Shown: piece after piece, positions 17,774 to 25,937 of the stretch | Position numbering within the stretch: the stretch's first letter is position 1 | How the letters are laid out: each line of letters begins with the position of its first letter | DNA from: Actinomycetota bacterium | Lineage (GTDB): Bacteria; Actinomycetota; Coriobacteriia; Anaerosomatales; Anaerosomataceae | Length of the DNA stretch: 64,000 nt | Assembly: GCA_004348925.1 (NCBI GenBank) | Contig: RCMX01000001.1 | Coordinates: 456,966-520,965 of the forward strand | Reading direction: 5' to 3' | Position numbers and translations under genes: made by a program | Notes under the pieces: model-generated | Told to the model about the DNA's origin: nothing | The model's database searches: none | Seen by the model: only the letters and a program-made list of their open reading frames with translations

Positions 17774-18499
17774 GTGGCCGAAGCGGGGGGTTTCGGTGCC
17801 GCGATTCGTCGGGGGGCGATCGCGGGACTCATCTTCGTCGTCGTGGCGGGGGGTGCGATCGCCGTGTATGCGGCGACCGGGCACCGGCTGCCCGGGCAGG
17901 GGCGCGCGAATGCGGACCGCGTGCTCATCATCGGTGCGCTGCCCGATGAGAACGGCGATCTGGTCGCCCGCGTCATCGCGGACGCGGATGCCGGCAGCTC
18001 CATCGATGACGTCCGCAGCGTGGACCCGTCGAGTCCGGTCACGATTGTGGGCACCAGCTACGGACGCCTGCGGGACAGCTACGCGTTCGGCGGCGGTGCG
18101 GCGGTTGCCCGCGCGTACGCGCAGCTTGGCGGCGGCGAGCCGCTGCCGTACATCGATCTGGGGCCCGAGGCGTTGCGCGCCGCCATCACGGCGGCGGGCG
18201 GCGTGACGCTGCAGCTGAGCGAGCCGATGAACGTCTTCGACGGCGACCGACTCTTCACGTTCCCTGCGGGTGCGGTCACGGCGGACCCCGTCGCGTTTCG
18301 GGCGATACTCAACGGCGCGGCGTACCTTGCGCCCGCGCAGCGGAGCGCGCTCATGCAGCAGGCGGTGCGTGCGGTCACGGAACTTGCGCGCACGTACCCG
18401 GGCGGGCTTGCAGCCGCGATCGAGGACGGGACGGTGGCAAGCGACCTCAGCGCCGAGGAGGCCGCGGCGTTTGTGACGGGCCTCACACAAGCCCGGTAA
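17774..18499 (+). CDS. Membrane-anchored LCP-like protein (divergent)
   Basis: 241 residues. TM segment about 15-35 (GLIFVVVAGGAIAVYAA), then an extracytoplasmic part. Residues 115-200 (IDLGPEALRAAITAAGGVTLQLSEPMNVFDG, then FPAGAVTADPVAFRAIL) follow the LytR-CpsA-Psr pattern of a GGV segment, an amphipathic strand and a PxG-type turn. The strongly basic catalytic region with the RxR arginines of true phosphotransferases is not visible. It may be a degenerate or non-catalytic relative, or an unrelated fold. GTG 17774 is preceded by GGGGGAG at the amidase stop, so the two genes are one operon, pointing to a cell-wall role. Confidence 0.5.
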   Translation: MAEAGGFGAAIRRGAIAGLIFVVVAGGAIAVYAATGHRLPGQGRANADRVLIIGALPDENGDLVARVIADADAGSSIDDVRSVDPSSPVTIVGTSYGRLRDSYAFGGGAAVARAYAQLGGGEPLPYIDLGPEALRAAITAAGGVTLQLSEPMNVFDGDRLFTFPAGAVTADPVAFRAILNGAAYLAPAQRSALMQQAVRAVTELARTYPGGLAAAIEDGTVASDLSAEEAAAFVTGLTQAR

Positions 18500-18519
18500 C
18501 TGCGCCGTTCAGGTACGTC

Positions 18520-18566
18520 AACTTGGCAGGGGAGCGCACAGATACCCAAGTTCGTGTAAACTACAC
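18520..18566 (+). promoter_or_regulatory. Two nested dyads in the promoter region before 18613
   Basis: AACTTGG (18520-18526) with CCAAGTT (18546-18552), followed directly by GTGTA-AAC-TACAC (18554-18566). Both are operator-like. A convincing -35/-10 pair could not be fixed; TTGGCA lies at 18523. Confidence 0.4.
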
Positions 18567-18612
18567 AAGATTCTGCACTGAAGGTATTCGACACACGCGT
18601 GGGGGGTCTTCA

Positions 18613-19473
18613 ATGGTTGAAGATGGAGCACGACACGACGAGGCGGTGAAGTCCGGCAAACGGGGCGTCATCACCGCGCTGATGCTGCTGGTCCTGGTGG
18701 TTGGTCTGCTGGCCGTCGCGTATGCCTTCATGGGAGGTGACGAGCTTGTCGCTGACCTGCTGGGGGGCGGAAAGGACGAGCCCGTCGTCGTGACGCCGAC
18801 CAAGCCGACGAAGCCGTCGACCGACACCACCGACACCGCGACCACAGACGATACGTCCACCGCCGAGGTACCCGGTGGGTCATCTGAGAGTACATCGAAC
18901 GAAATCGATACGAGCGGTGGCACCACCGGCGGCACCACCACGCCTGCCGTGACACCGCCCACCGCCGATCAGTCGGCACGCATGTACTGGGAGCAGGTGG
19001 CCAGCCAGGAGCAGATCACCAAGCTCGTGAATGGCGAGGTCGCCAGCGTGAGCTTCGGGGCCGTCTCCAAGAGCGGCACTACCGCGAACGTGCCGATCAC
19101 CGTGAGCTACAAGGCCGGCGGCTCGCTCTCCGGCACGATGGTGCTGCGCAACTACAGCGGCGTGTGGTACTTCTCCAGCATCGCGCGCAACGGCAACTCG
19201 CTCTCCGTCACCACCGGCAAGGCTGCCGACCTGGGCATCGTCTCCACGATCGTGAGCAACCAGGCCGCCAACCAGGCGATCGTAGTGGGCATCGTGAACG
19301 GCACCTACAAGAAGTGCACCGTGAACAGCGTCTCCGGCGGCTCCGGCACCGCGACCGTGAACATCACGGTCGGCGGCGGCACGGCACCCGCCACCGCTGG
19401 CAGCATCGTGGCCGTGAGCAAGACCATCAGCGGCACGAAGACGTGGTTCATCACCTCGTTCGCCAAGAACTAG
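18613..19473 (+). CDS. Membrane-anchored secreted protein of unknown function
   Basis: 286 residues. A short cytoplasmic N-terminus, one TM helix at about 15-38 (GVITALMLLVLVVGLLAVAYAFM), a Thr/Ser/Pro-rich linker at about 55-115 with repeated TD and GGT units, and a C-terminal globular region of about 165 residues rich in alternating polar and hydrophobic strands (SVSFGAVSKSGTTANVPITVSY). No enzyme motif is recognised. ATG 18613 follows a G-rich tract; the frame is open further upstream without a signal. It precedes the polysaccharide co-polymerase by 27 nt in the same direction, so it may be the first gene of the exopolysaccharide locus. Repeated internal strand patterns suggest a beta-rich fold. 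Confidence 0.7.
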   Translation: MVEDGARHDEAVKSGKRGVITALMLLVLVVGLLAVAYAFMGGDELVADLLGGGKDEPVVVTPTKPTKPSTDTTDTATTDDTSTAEVPGGSSESTSNEIDTSGGTTGGTTTPAVTPPTADQSARMYWEQVASQEQITKLVNGEVASVSFGAVSKSGTTANVPITVSYKAGGSLSGTMVLRNYSGVWYFSSIARNGNSLSVTTGKAADLGIVSTIVSNQAANQAIVVGIVNGTYKKCTVNSVSGGSGTATVNITVGGGTAPATAGSIVAVSKTISGTKTWFITSFAKN

Positions 19474-19500
19474 CCCGGCCTCAAGAAGCGGAGAAACTGC

Positions 19501-21330
19501 GTGGAGCTGCGCGACTACCTCAACGTCATCCGGGCACGCAAGTGGGTCATCATACAGGCAGTCGTGATCGTGACGATCACCGCGCTCGCCGTGAGCTTCC
19601 TGCAGGCGCCCGTTTACGAGGGCCAGGCTAAGGTCCTCATCTCCGAGAAGGACACCGGCGCCGCACTTCTGGGCAACGTGATCTCCGAGTTCTCCAGCCA
19701 ACCCGAGCGCGGGCTGCAGACGCAGGTGCAGCTCATGCAGCTGCGTCCGCTTGCCGAGAACACCATCCGCAAGCTGGGCCTCAAGGAGGCACCCGAGGAT
19801 CTCCTGAAGCGCATCACCATCTCCGCCGTGGGTCAGACGAACATCGTGACCGTGACCGCGAAGGCCGCCGACGCCCGCATGGCGTCGATGATCGCGAACA
19901 CCATGGCCGAGGAGTTCGTGGCGTGGAGCAAGCAGTACAAGCGCGAGAGCATCAAAGCCGCCGCCGACGAGGTGGACCAGCGCCTGGAGCAGTCAAAGCA
20001 AGAGCTGCTGGAGCTGGGCCGCAAGATCAGCTCGCAGGGCAAGAGCGACGAGCTCTCCGCCGAGCTGGCCATCGCGACCGGCAGCTACACCACGCTTGCC
20101 GGCAAGCTTGAAGAGCTCCGCATCCAGGAGCAGCTTGAGGTAGGCTCCGGCCGCCTCGTGAGCAGCGCTGTGGTGACAGAAGAGCCCGTGGAGCCAAGCC
20201 CGATGCGCAACGGCGCGCTTGGCCTGGCGGTGGGCCTCGTCTTCGGGCTGGGCATGGCGTTCCTCTACGAGTACCTGGACAACACCATCAAGTCCTCCGA
20301 GGAAGCCGAGAAGGTCTTCGGTGCCCCGGTGCTGGGCCTCATTCCCGCCGAGAAGTTCGAGAAGGACGAGAAGCGGCGCCTCACGCTGGTCTCGCATGCA
20401 GGCAGCGCGGCCGCCGAGGCGTACCGCGTGTTGCGCAACTCGCTCGACTTCATCAACTTCGAGCACAACATCAAGACGCTGCTTATCACCAGCGCGGCGC
20501 CCGCCGAGGGCAAGTCCACCGTTGCGGCCAACTTCGCGGCTGCGCTTGCAGTGGCCGGCAAGAAGGTTGTGCTGCTCTCGTGCGACTTCCGGCGGCCCAC
20601 CACGCAGCAGTTCTTCAAGGTGAGCACCATGATCGGTCTTTCCGACGTGCTCACGGGCGCGAACACGCTCAAGAGCGCGCTGCAGCGTGCCGCAGAGGTC
20701 CCCAACCTGATGATCCTCACCAGCGGCAAGCTACCGCCCAACCCGAGTGAGCTTCTGGGATCCGAGAAGATGCATGCGCTCATCAAAGAGCTTGAGCAGT
20801 GGGCCGACTGGGTGATCATCGATACGCCGCCGCTCCTGGCGGTTGCCGACGGCGCCGCTGTAGCGCGGTGGGTCGACGGTGTGCTGATGGTGACCAAGGG
20901 CGGGCAGTCCACCCGCGACGCCGGCAAGAAGGCCACCGAGATGCTGGGGCAGATCGGCGCCCGCGTGATAGGGACCGTGGTGTGGGGTCTCGAGAGCAGC
21001 TCGGGTGCCGGTGGCTACGGCTACTACTACGGAAAGGGCTACAAGGGCTACTACTACTACGCCGACTACTACAACTCGGTTCCTGCCGACGGGCGCTCCG
21101 CCAAGCGCGGGAGTGCAGCGGCGGCTACGCCTTCAGCGCAGACGCAGCAGCAGGTCTACATCCCGCCGACGAGCCCGGGCCGCAAGATCGCCGAGACGGT
21201 CGGTAAGGTTCTGACCGGTGTGCTCGCTGCGTTGGCTGTCATCGTCATAATCGTGCTGGTGGTGTACTTCCTCGACCAGGCGTTGGGATGGGGGCTGCTG
21301 CAGGCGCTCGTGTCACCACTGGGCCTGTAG
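19501..21330 (+). CDS. Wzz/BY-kinase fusion, polysaccharide co-polymerase and tyrosine autokinase
   Basis: 609 residues. The N-terminal Wzz domain begins MELRDYLNVIRARKWVIIQ with TM1 near 15-34; a periplasm-facing coiled-coil-rich part follows (about 60-235); TM2 is near 240-262. A cytoplasmic BY-kinase follows with Walker A from about residue 332 (APAEGKST), Walker A' in VVLLSCDFRRPT and Walker B in WVIIDTPPLL. A tyrosine cluster (GYGYYYGKGYKGYYYY) at about 501-520 is the autophosphorylation tail. Unusually the chain continues for about 90 residues and ends with a further hydrophobic helix (VLAALAVIVIIVLVVYFL), so the Tyr cluster is internal. GTG 19501 has GGAG 7 nt upstream. It controls chain length and export in the locus that follows. 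Confidence 0.92.
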   Translation: MELRDYLNVIRARKWVIIQAVVIVTITALAVSFLQAPVYEGQAKVLISEKDTGAALLGNVISEFSSQPERGLQTQVQLMQLRPLAENTIRKLGLKEAPEDLLKRITISAVGQTNIVTVTAKAADARMASMIANTMAEEFVAWSKQYKRESIKAAADEVDQRLEQSKQELLELGRKISSQGKSDELSAELAIATGSYTTLAGKLEELRIQEQLEVGSGRLVSSAVVTEEPVEPSPMRNGALGLAVGLVFGLGMAFLYEYLDNTIKSSEEAEKVFGAPVLGLIPAEKFEKDEKRRLTLVSHAGSAAAEAYRVLRNSLDFINFEHNIKTLLITSAAPAEGKSTVAANFAAALAVAGKKVVLLSCDFRRPTTQQFFKVSTMIGLSDVLTGANTLKSALQRAAEVPNLMILTSGKLPPNPSELLGSEKMHALIKELEQWADWVIIDTPPLLAVADGAAVARWVDGVLMVTKGGQSTRDAGKKATEMLGQIGARVIGTVVWGLESSSGAGGYGYYYGKGYKGYYYYADYYNSVPADGRSAKRGSAAAATPSAQTQQQVYIPPTSPGRKIAETVGKVLTGVLAALAVIVIIVLVVYFLDQALGWGLLQALVSPLGL

Positions 21331-21333
21331 GTT

Positions 21334-22584
21334 ATGCAGCTGCTTCGAAGAGCGCTGACCCTATCAATCGGCGAAGCGGCTGCGCGCGTACTTGGTATCG
21401 CCGCCTTCGCTCTACTGGCTCGTGTCCTTAGCCTTCCGGATTTTGGTACTCTGAGTTTTGCAATGAGCACGGCATTGATGGTGGGTGTCCTCATTGACAT
21501 GGGCCAGAATAGTCACTTGGGCCGGCTGGTCGCACGCGATCCTGATTGTGCTTCTGGATCACTGAGTCGTGTGCTTCTAAACAAACTTGGGCTCGGCGTA
21601 TTGGCTGCGGCAGGTGTTGCAGTCGTACTGTCGCTGTTGGGCTTCTCGACCGAGGAAGTCGGGCTCGTGGCGCTGATGGGTGTCTGGGCTACTGTGCTCA
21701 GCATGCTTGACAGTATGCGAGCTGTTGCACGAGCGACGTCCCTGATGGCGCTTGACAGTGCCGTGAATGGACTAGAGTCTCTTGGTCGGTTGGCCGCAAT
21801 AGTTGTGGCATGGGCGCTTGGATCAAGCGTCTCTGGTTACGCGGCGGCGTATGTTCTTGAGGCAATTGTCGCTTGTGTTCTTTTTGCACTTGCTCTAAGG
21901 CGTAAGACTTCGATTCGTTTGGGAATTCGCCGGGCGATTCAGTCCACTGGTCTTCTTGGTAAATCGTGGGCTTTGGGCATCATGGGCATGGCGATGGCGG
22001 GCTTCTACCGTGTCGACCAGATTGTTGTACAGGGTTTTGCCGGTGCCGCCGAGAATGGCCTGTATGGAGCGGCGACCCGTGTTGCATTCACGGCCTCCGT
22101 CGGAGGGAGTCTGGTCATGATGGCTGCGTATCCGGAGCTGTCACGCGCTGCTGTTGTGTCCGGGCGGTATCCGCGCGTGTTCCGCAGAACACTTGTGCTC
22201 TCGGTTGGGGTTGGCCTTGCGATTGGGCTTGTTGTGCTACTTGCCGCGAGTCCCATCGTCTCAACACTCTACGGTGGTGGATTCACCGGAGCGGTGCCGC
22301 TGCTGCGAATTCTGTCCTTAGTGGTTGTTGGGAACAGTCTGACTTTGGTTGGGATGTACTCGGCCAGCGCTCTCGGTCGAGAGCATCGTGCAGTGTTGTT
22401 GGCATCGGTGATGATTGGCGTCAACTTGACTGCGAATCTTGTACTGGTGCCGCGCTTCGGAGCACTCGGAGCGGCCTGGGTGAGTGCTGTCGGTGAGCTC
22501 ATTATGGCGGGTGGCATGCTCTACTTATCCGCTGATGTGTTGTTCAGAGGTCGGATCCGGAAAGAGGATGTTGTCGCATGCTAA
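21334..22584 (+). CDS. Wzx-type polysaccharide flippase (MATE/MOP superfamily)
   Basis: 416 residues with roughly a dozen hydrophobic segments. The N-terminus LLRRALTLSIGEAAARVLGIAAFALLARVLSLPDFGTLSFAMST is the typical polysaccharide-export start. It should flip the undecaprenyl-linked repeat unit across the membrane. ATG 21334 comes 3 nt after the co-polymerase stop. From here on the DNA is visibly less GC-rich, with many T-ending codons, unlike the housekeeping genes on either side; this suggests the locus was acquired or evolves under different pressure. Confidence 0.88.
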   Translation: MQLLRRALTLSIGEAAARVLGIAAFALLARVLSLPDFGTLSFAMSTALMVGVLIDMGQNSHLGRLVARDPDCASGSLSRVLLNKLGLGVLAAAGVAVVLSLLGFSTEEVGLVALMGVWATVLSMLDSMRAVARATSLMALDSAVNGLESLGRLAAIVVAWALGSSVSGYAAAYVLEAIVACVLFALALRRKTSIRLGIRRAIQSTGLLGKSWALGIMGMAMAGFYRVDQIVVQGFAGAAENGLYGAATRVAFTASVGGSLVMMAAYPELSRAAVVSGRYPRVFRRTLVLSVGVGLAIGLVVLLAASPIVSTLYGGGFTGAVPLLRILSLVVVGNSLTLVGMYSASALGREHRAVLLASVMIGVNLTANLVLVPRFGALGAAWVSAVGELIMAGGMLYLSADVLFRGRIRKEDVVAC

Positions 22585-23774
22585 TTGCGGATTCCCATGA
22601 GTTCATTGAGCTGTATCGCGGAGACAAGGATCTTCGTGTGGGGATGGAGATGCTGAAGGTTGCACCGGACATCAAATTCGTTTCATTTGCGCCCGACAAG
22701 GCGAGTCCAAACGACAGGGAGCGATTTGGCCGTGCGACGCTCCAAGAGATTGGTCTACCGGAACTGCCAGAGCGATTCGCGCTGAAGCTTCTTGAGTCAA
22801 AATCGATTCGATTCGCGCAGAAGGAATCGGGCGGAATAGTCTCATGGATGCCCGGATATGGCAGAGCACTAGCCGCTACGGCTCCTGACGTCATCCTTGA
22901 GAATCCTTTCAGTTGGCTCACGCCACGAAGCTATCAGACATACAATTACGCTCGCAAGGCTGGCGTTCCGGTCGTGTACTACGATCCTGGTGACGACATT
23001 CCGATTACCGCGAAGCATCGTCTGATGTCCCTGTGGGAGTCGCCAATCGTGAGGAGCGCCGCGGCGATCATTACGTACAACGAGGCAGGAAAGCTTCGTT
23101 TTGTCGTCAAATACGGTTTCCCTTCTGAGCGGATTCATGTCATCCCAAAGCCGGTTGATGTGGATGTCTGCCGCTACGACGGTGATTTGAGCGAAACAAG
23201 AGCAGCATACGGCGCGCAGCCTGGGGACCTTGTCGTGGGGTATGTAGGCCGGCTAGCGACCTACAAGGGCAGTGCCACGCTCTTTGAAGTGGCACGACGC
23301 GCGCTGTCGGACAGCAGGATGGACGGCGTGCGCTTCGTGTTCGTGGGTGACACGCTCGCTTCGATGGAGTCCAGCGACGATTACCGAATCCCGAACACCT
23401 ATGTGACAGGTATGGTTCCTCACCGAGAGGTTCCTCGACATCTCGCCGCGTGTGATGTGATCGTGTTTCCTGATGTTACGAGACCGGGGGCATTTCCGAC
23501 CGCCGTCGCTGAGGCGATGGCCGCGGGAAAGACGATGGTTGTAGGTATTGGAGAGCGAACAGAGTTCCTTCCTCTCAAGCACGGCGAGAATGCATGGCTC
23601 GTTCCGCCGAGTGACGCAGATGCTGTATTTGATGCCGTTCTTGAGCTTCGGAGAAGTCGATCGCTGACCGACTCTCTTGGTAGAGCGGTAGCGCTCTACG
23701 CGCGTGAGAACATGGACTACGGAGTCGTGGCTTCAGCGTATGTGGATATTCTGAGAGGGGTCGTCCGTGTCTAG
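22578..23774 (+). CDS. Glycosyltransferase family 4-like protein
   Basis: 398 residues, GT-B fold. The C-terminal half has the family layout: LVVGYVGRLATYKGSATLFEVARR (about 215-240), FVFVGD, TGMVPHREVPRHLAACDVIVFPDV, and the nucleotide-sugar-binding EX7E-like segment FPTAVAEAMAAGKTMVVG. Donor and acceptor cannot be deduced. ATG 22578 overlaps the flippase stop by 7 nt, implying translational coupling. It also overlaps the following acetyltransferase by 8 nt. Confidence 0.87.
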   Translation: MLIADSHEFIELYRGDKDLRVGMEMLKVAPDIKFVSFAPDKASPNDRERFGRATLQEIGLPELPERFALKLLESKSIRFAQKESGGIVSWMPGYGRALAATAPDVILENPFSWLTPRSYQTYNYARKAGVPVVYYDPGDDIPITAKHRLMSLWESPIVRSAAAIITYNEAGKLRFVVKYGFPSERIHVIPKPVDVDVCRYDGDLSETRAAYGAQPGDLVVGYVGRLATYKGSATLFEVARRALSDSRMDGVRFVFVGDTLASMESSDDYRIPNTYVTGMVPHREVPRHLAACDVIVFPDVTRPGAFPTAVAEAMAAGKTMVVGIGERTEFLPLKHGENAWLVPPSDADAVFDAVLELRRSRSLTDSLGRAVALYARENMDYGVVASAYVDILRGVVRV

Positions 23775-24327
23775 TCTTTACTGCGACGGGCCGAATTGGA
23801 TAGCGCGGTCCGGTTGGACTATGGGCTCGGAGTTGAGACGTTGGGCGAAGCGCCTATTTGGTGTTGTGCCAGGACGCTTAGGCAGCTCTTTACGCAGACG
23901 GGGCTATGGGTTTCTGGCATGTGGACGGGACGTCTACTTGGGCGAAGGCTTATGGGTCGAATATCCCAATTTTGCGAAGGTTGGCGAGCATGTCGTGGTC
24001 AACCAGAACTGCTTCATCAATGCGGGCGGCGGGGTAACGATTGGCGACTGGGTACTAATTGGACCGGGAGTGACCATCTACAGCCAGAATCACGACATCA
24101 GTCAAGTTGACGTTCCGCTTGCAATGACAGATGACGTTAGGGCTCCTGTATCTATCGGCGAAGGGGTCTGGCTTGCTGCCAACTGCACGGTGCTTGCCGG
24201 AGTGACGATCGGCGAAGGTGCTGTTGTGGCTGCTGGTGCGGTGGTAACGAAGAATGTGCCAGATTTTGCAGTTGTGGGTGGCGTTCCGGCTCGAGTGATT
24301 CGAATGCGACCAGCCAAAATGTCGTAA
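23767..24327 (+). CDS. Hexapeptide-repeat acetyltransferase (WcaF/maltose-acetyltransferase type)
   Basis: 186 residues. Left-handed beta-helix repeats are visible from about residue 58 (VYLGEGLWVEYPNFAKVGEHVVVNQNC, INAGGGVTIGDWVLIGPGVTI), followed by the catalytic His loop in YSQNHDISQ and a second block of repeats (ISIGEGVW-type, VTIGEGAVVAAGAVVTKNVP) ending VGGVPARVIRMRP. It probably O- or N-acetylates a sugar of the repeat unit using acetyl-CoA. GTG 23767 lies in the end of the glycosyltransferase gene; ATG 23821 would give a shorter product that still holds the whole beta-helix. Confidence 0.87.
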   Translation: MSSLYCDGPNWIARSGWTMGSELRRWAKRLFGVVPGRLGSSLRRRGYGFLACGRDVYLGEGLWVEYPNFAKVGEHVVVNQNCFINAGGGVTIGDWVLIGPGVTIYSQNHDISQVDVPLAMTDDVRAPVSIGEGVWLAANCTVLAGVTIGEGAVVAAGAVVTKNVPDFAVVGGVPARVIRMRPAKMS

Positions 24328-24429
24328 ATTTGCCCTGGGGGAGTCGGCTTATCGTTCGATACTTTTTGACGCATCACACGAGCTGTCCCAGCTGGTCACA
24401 GAGTGTAAACCCACGAGAGCGAGTGTTGG

Positions 24430-25929
24430 ATGATGAGGTGCATGAAGCGGTCGCTGACGAATTGGAGGCCAATCGTTGTTGTGGCTATGCTCGGCGTCGG
24501 TGCGCTAGTCGTCCTGGCGCCAGTCGTAGTGATCGCGTGTTTCGGTTTGGTTCTGCTTGCATGGATGGCAAACAGCCGCCCTGCTTGGGTTGTGATGGGG
24601 TTGCTCATTTGGCTACCCTTTGAGGGCTGGATTCTCAAATTCATCCCAGGAAGCAGCGCCCTGTTGGTCGTTCCGGATGTTGTCTGCCTCTTACTGGCTT
24701 TCGTGCTCCTGGGGCGTCTTCTGTTAGGGAAGATCGCGCCTGCCGAGAAGTCGCACTTGCGTCTACTTTTGGGTCCCCCGCTGATGTTAGCTCTCGTTGG
24801 CCTTGCGTCTTGGGGTGTGAATCTGATACCGGCTGTGGACGCACTCTATTGGTTTCGGGTGTATCTGCGGTTTGTACCGCTGGCGCTTGTGCTTGCGGGG
24901 GATGATGTTCGTGACATCGTGTCGGCGAAGCTACCCGTGATCGCGTCGTTTGTCATTATCGTCCAGTCAGCTATCGGAATCGCCCAGTATGTCGGCGGCG
25001 AGGGGGTGGCGCGGTTCTTCTGGCCGGGTCAATACGCACTCGGCGCAGTGGCGTCTCAGGTTGACACGTTCGCGACGGTTGGGACGCGCGTGGTAGCCGG
25101 AACCCTTGGCCACTATAACGCGTATGGCATGACCCTAGTCTTGTGGGTGGCCGTCCTGTTAGGCGTGGCGAGCGATCGCTGGAAGGTACTGAGTTCCACT
25201 CATCAATTGATGGTTCTTGCAGCTGTGAGCAGCGGGTCGATACTTGTGATTCTGAGTCAGTCACGTCAATCAGTCGCGATGTTGGTTGTGTTGTTCGTGG
25301 TCTGGCTGATTAGAGCAGGGACGCTGTCGACGCGGTTTAGAGCTGCGGTGGTCGCCGTTGGCGCGATTACGATCCTATACATGACTACGGATGCAGCCAT
25401 TGGCATCGATGCACTTATATCGCGACTGAGTTCGCTCGGTGACGCATGGTATTGGACGGTCGATGTGGCGAAGAACAGAGGCTATGTAGTCACCTCTGTG
25501 GCCTCCGCTGTGCTTAAGCGGGCGCCATTGATTGGCGTCGGTCCTGGTAGCATGGGATCTTCATATGGAAGTCTGCTCGGACCGGTCGGTGTTTCCGTAC
25601 TTGGTCTGAATCAGGCGAGTGCGCGTTTTGTTGGTGATGTTGGGTGGGTTAGTGTGCTCGCCCAGGTGGGGGTCTTTGGAGTGTTAAGCCTGGTGTGGCT
25701 CTGTCGCAGAGTTTTGCAGGCGATGAGTCGTCCCGGAGTTCTCAGTCATACAATCCTCGAAGGCACGGGAGTTCTTGCGGTCCTGATCATTGGTATGTCA
25801 GCCAGTTCGCTTCTTACCTACAAGGGACCAAGTAGCGTTCTATGGGTTCTCTATGGCCTTGTGATCACGTCCGGTGCTTCTGCCATGAGGGGTTCGCTAC
25901 TCGTGGACAATCTGACGGAGGACAAATAG
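24430..25929 (+). CDS. O-antigen ligase/polymerase-like membrane protein (Wzy candidate)
   Basis: 499 residues with about 11-12 hydrophobic segments. The extracytoplasmic loop-bearing half contains GTRVVAGTLGHYNAYGMTL and later LKRAPLIGVGPGSMGSSYG, matching the Wzy_C/O-antigen ligase pattern (a G-H/N-xN motif before a GxGxG loop). It is expected to polymerise the lipid-linked repeat units outside the membrane. Three in-frame ATGs (24430, 24433, 24442) are possible; GATGAGG upstream favours the last and family context cannot decide. A 102-nt gap separates it from the acetyltransferase. Confidence 0.82.
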   Translation: MMRCMKRSLTNWRPIVVVAMLGVGALVVLAPVVVIACFGLVLLAWMANSRPAWVVMGLLIWLPFEGWILKFIPGSSALLVVPDVVCLLLAFVLLGRLLLGKIAPAEKSHLRLLLGPPLMLALVGLASWGVNLIPAVDALYWFRVYLRFVPLALVLAGDDVRDIVSAKLPVIASFVIIVQSAIGIAQYVGGEGVARFFWPGQYALGAVASQVDTFATVGTRVVAGTLGHYNAYGMTLVLWVAVLLGVASDRWKVLSSTHQLMVLAAVSSGSILVILSQSRQSVAMLVVLFVVWLIRAGTLSTRFRAAVVAVGAITILYMTTDAAIGIDALISRLSSLGDAWYWTVDVAKNRGYVVTSVASAVLKRAPLIGVGPGSMGSSYGSLLGPVGVSVLGLNQASARFVGDVGWVSVLAQVGVFGVLSLVWLCRRVLQAMSRPGVLSHTILEGTGVLAVLIIGMSASSLLTYKGPSSVLWVLYGLVITSGASAMRGSLLVDNLTEDK

Positions 25930-25937
25930 CGAACTGA

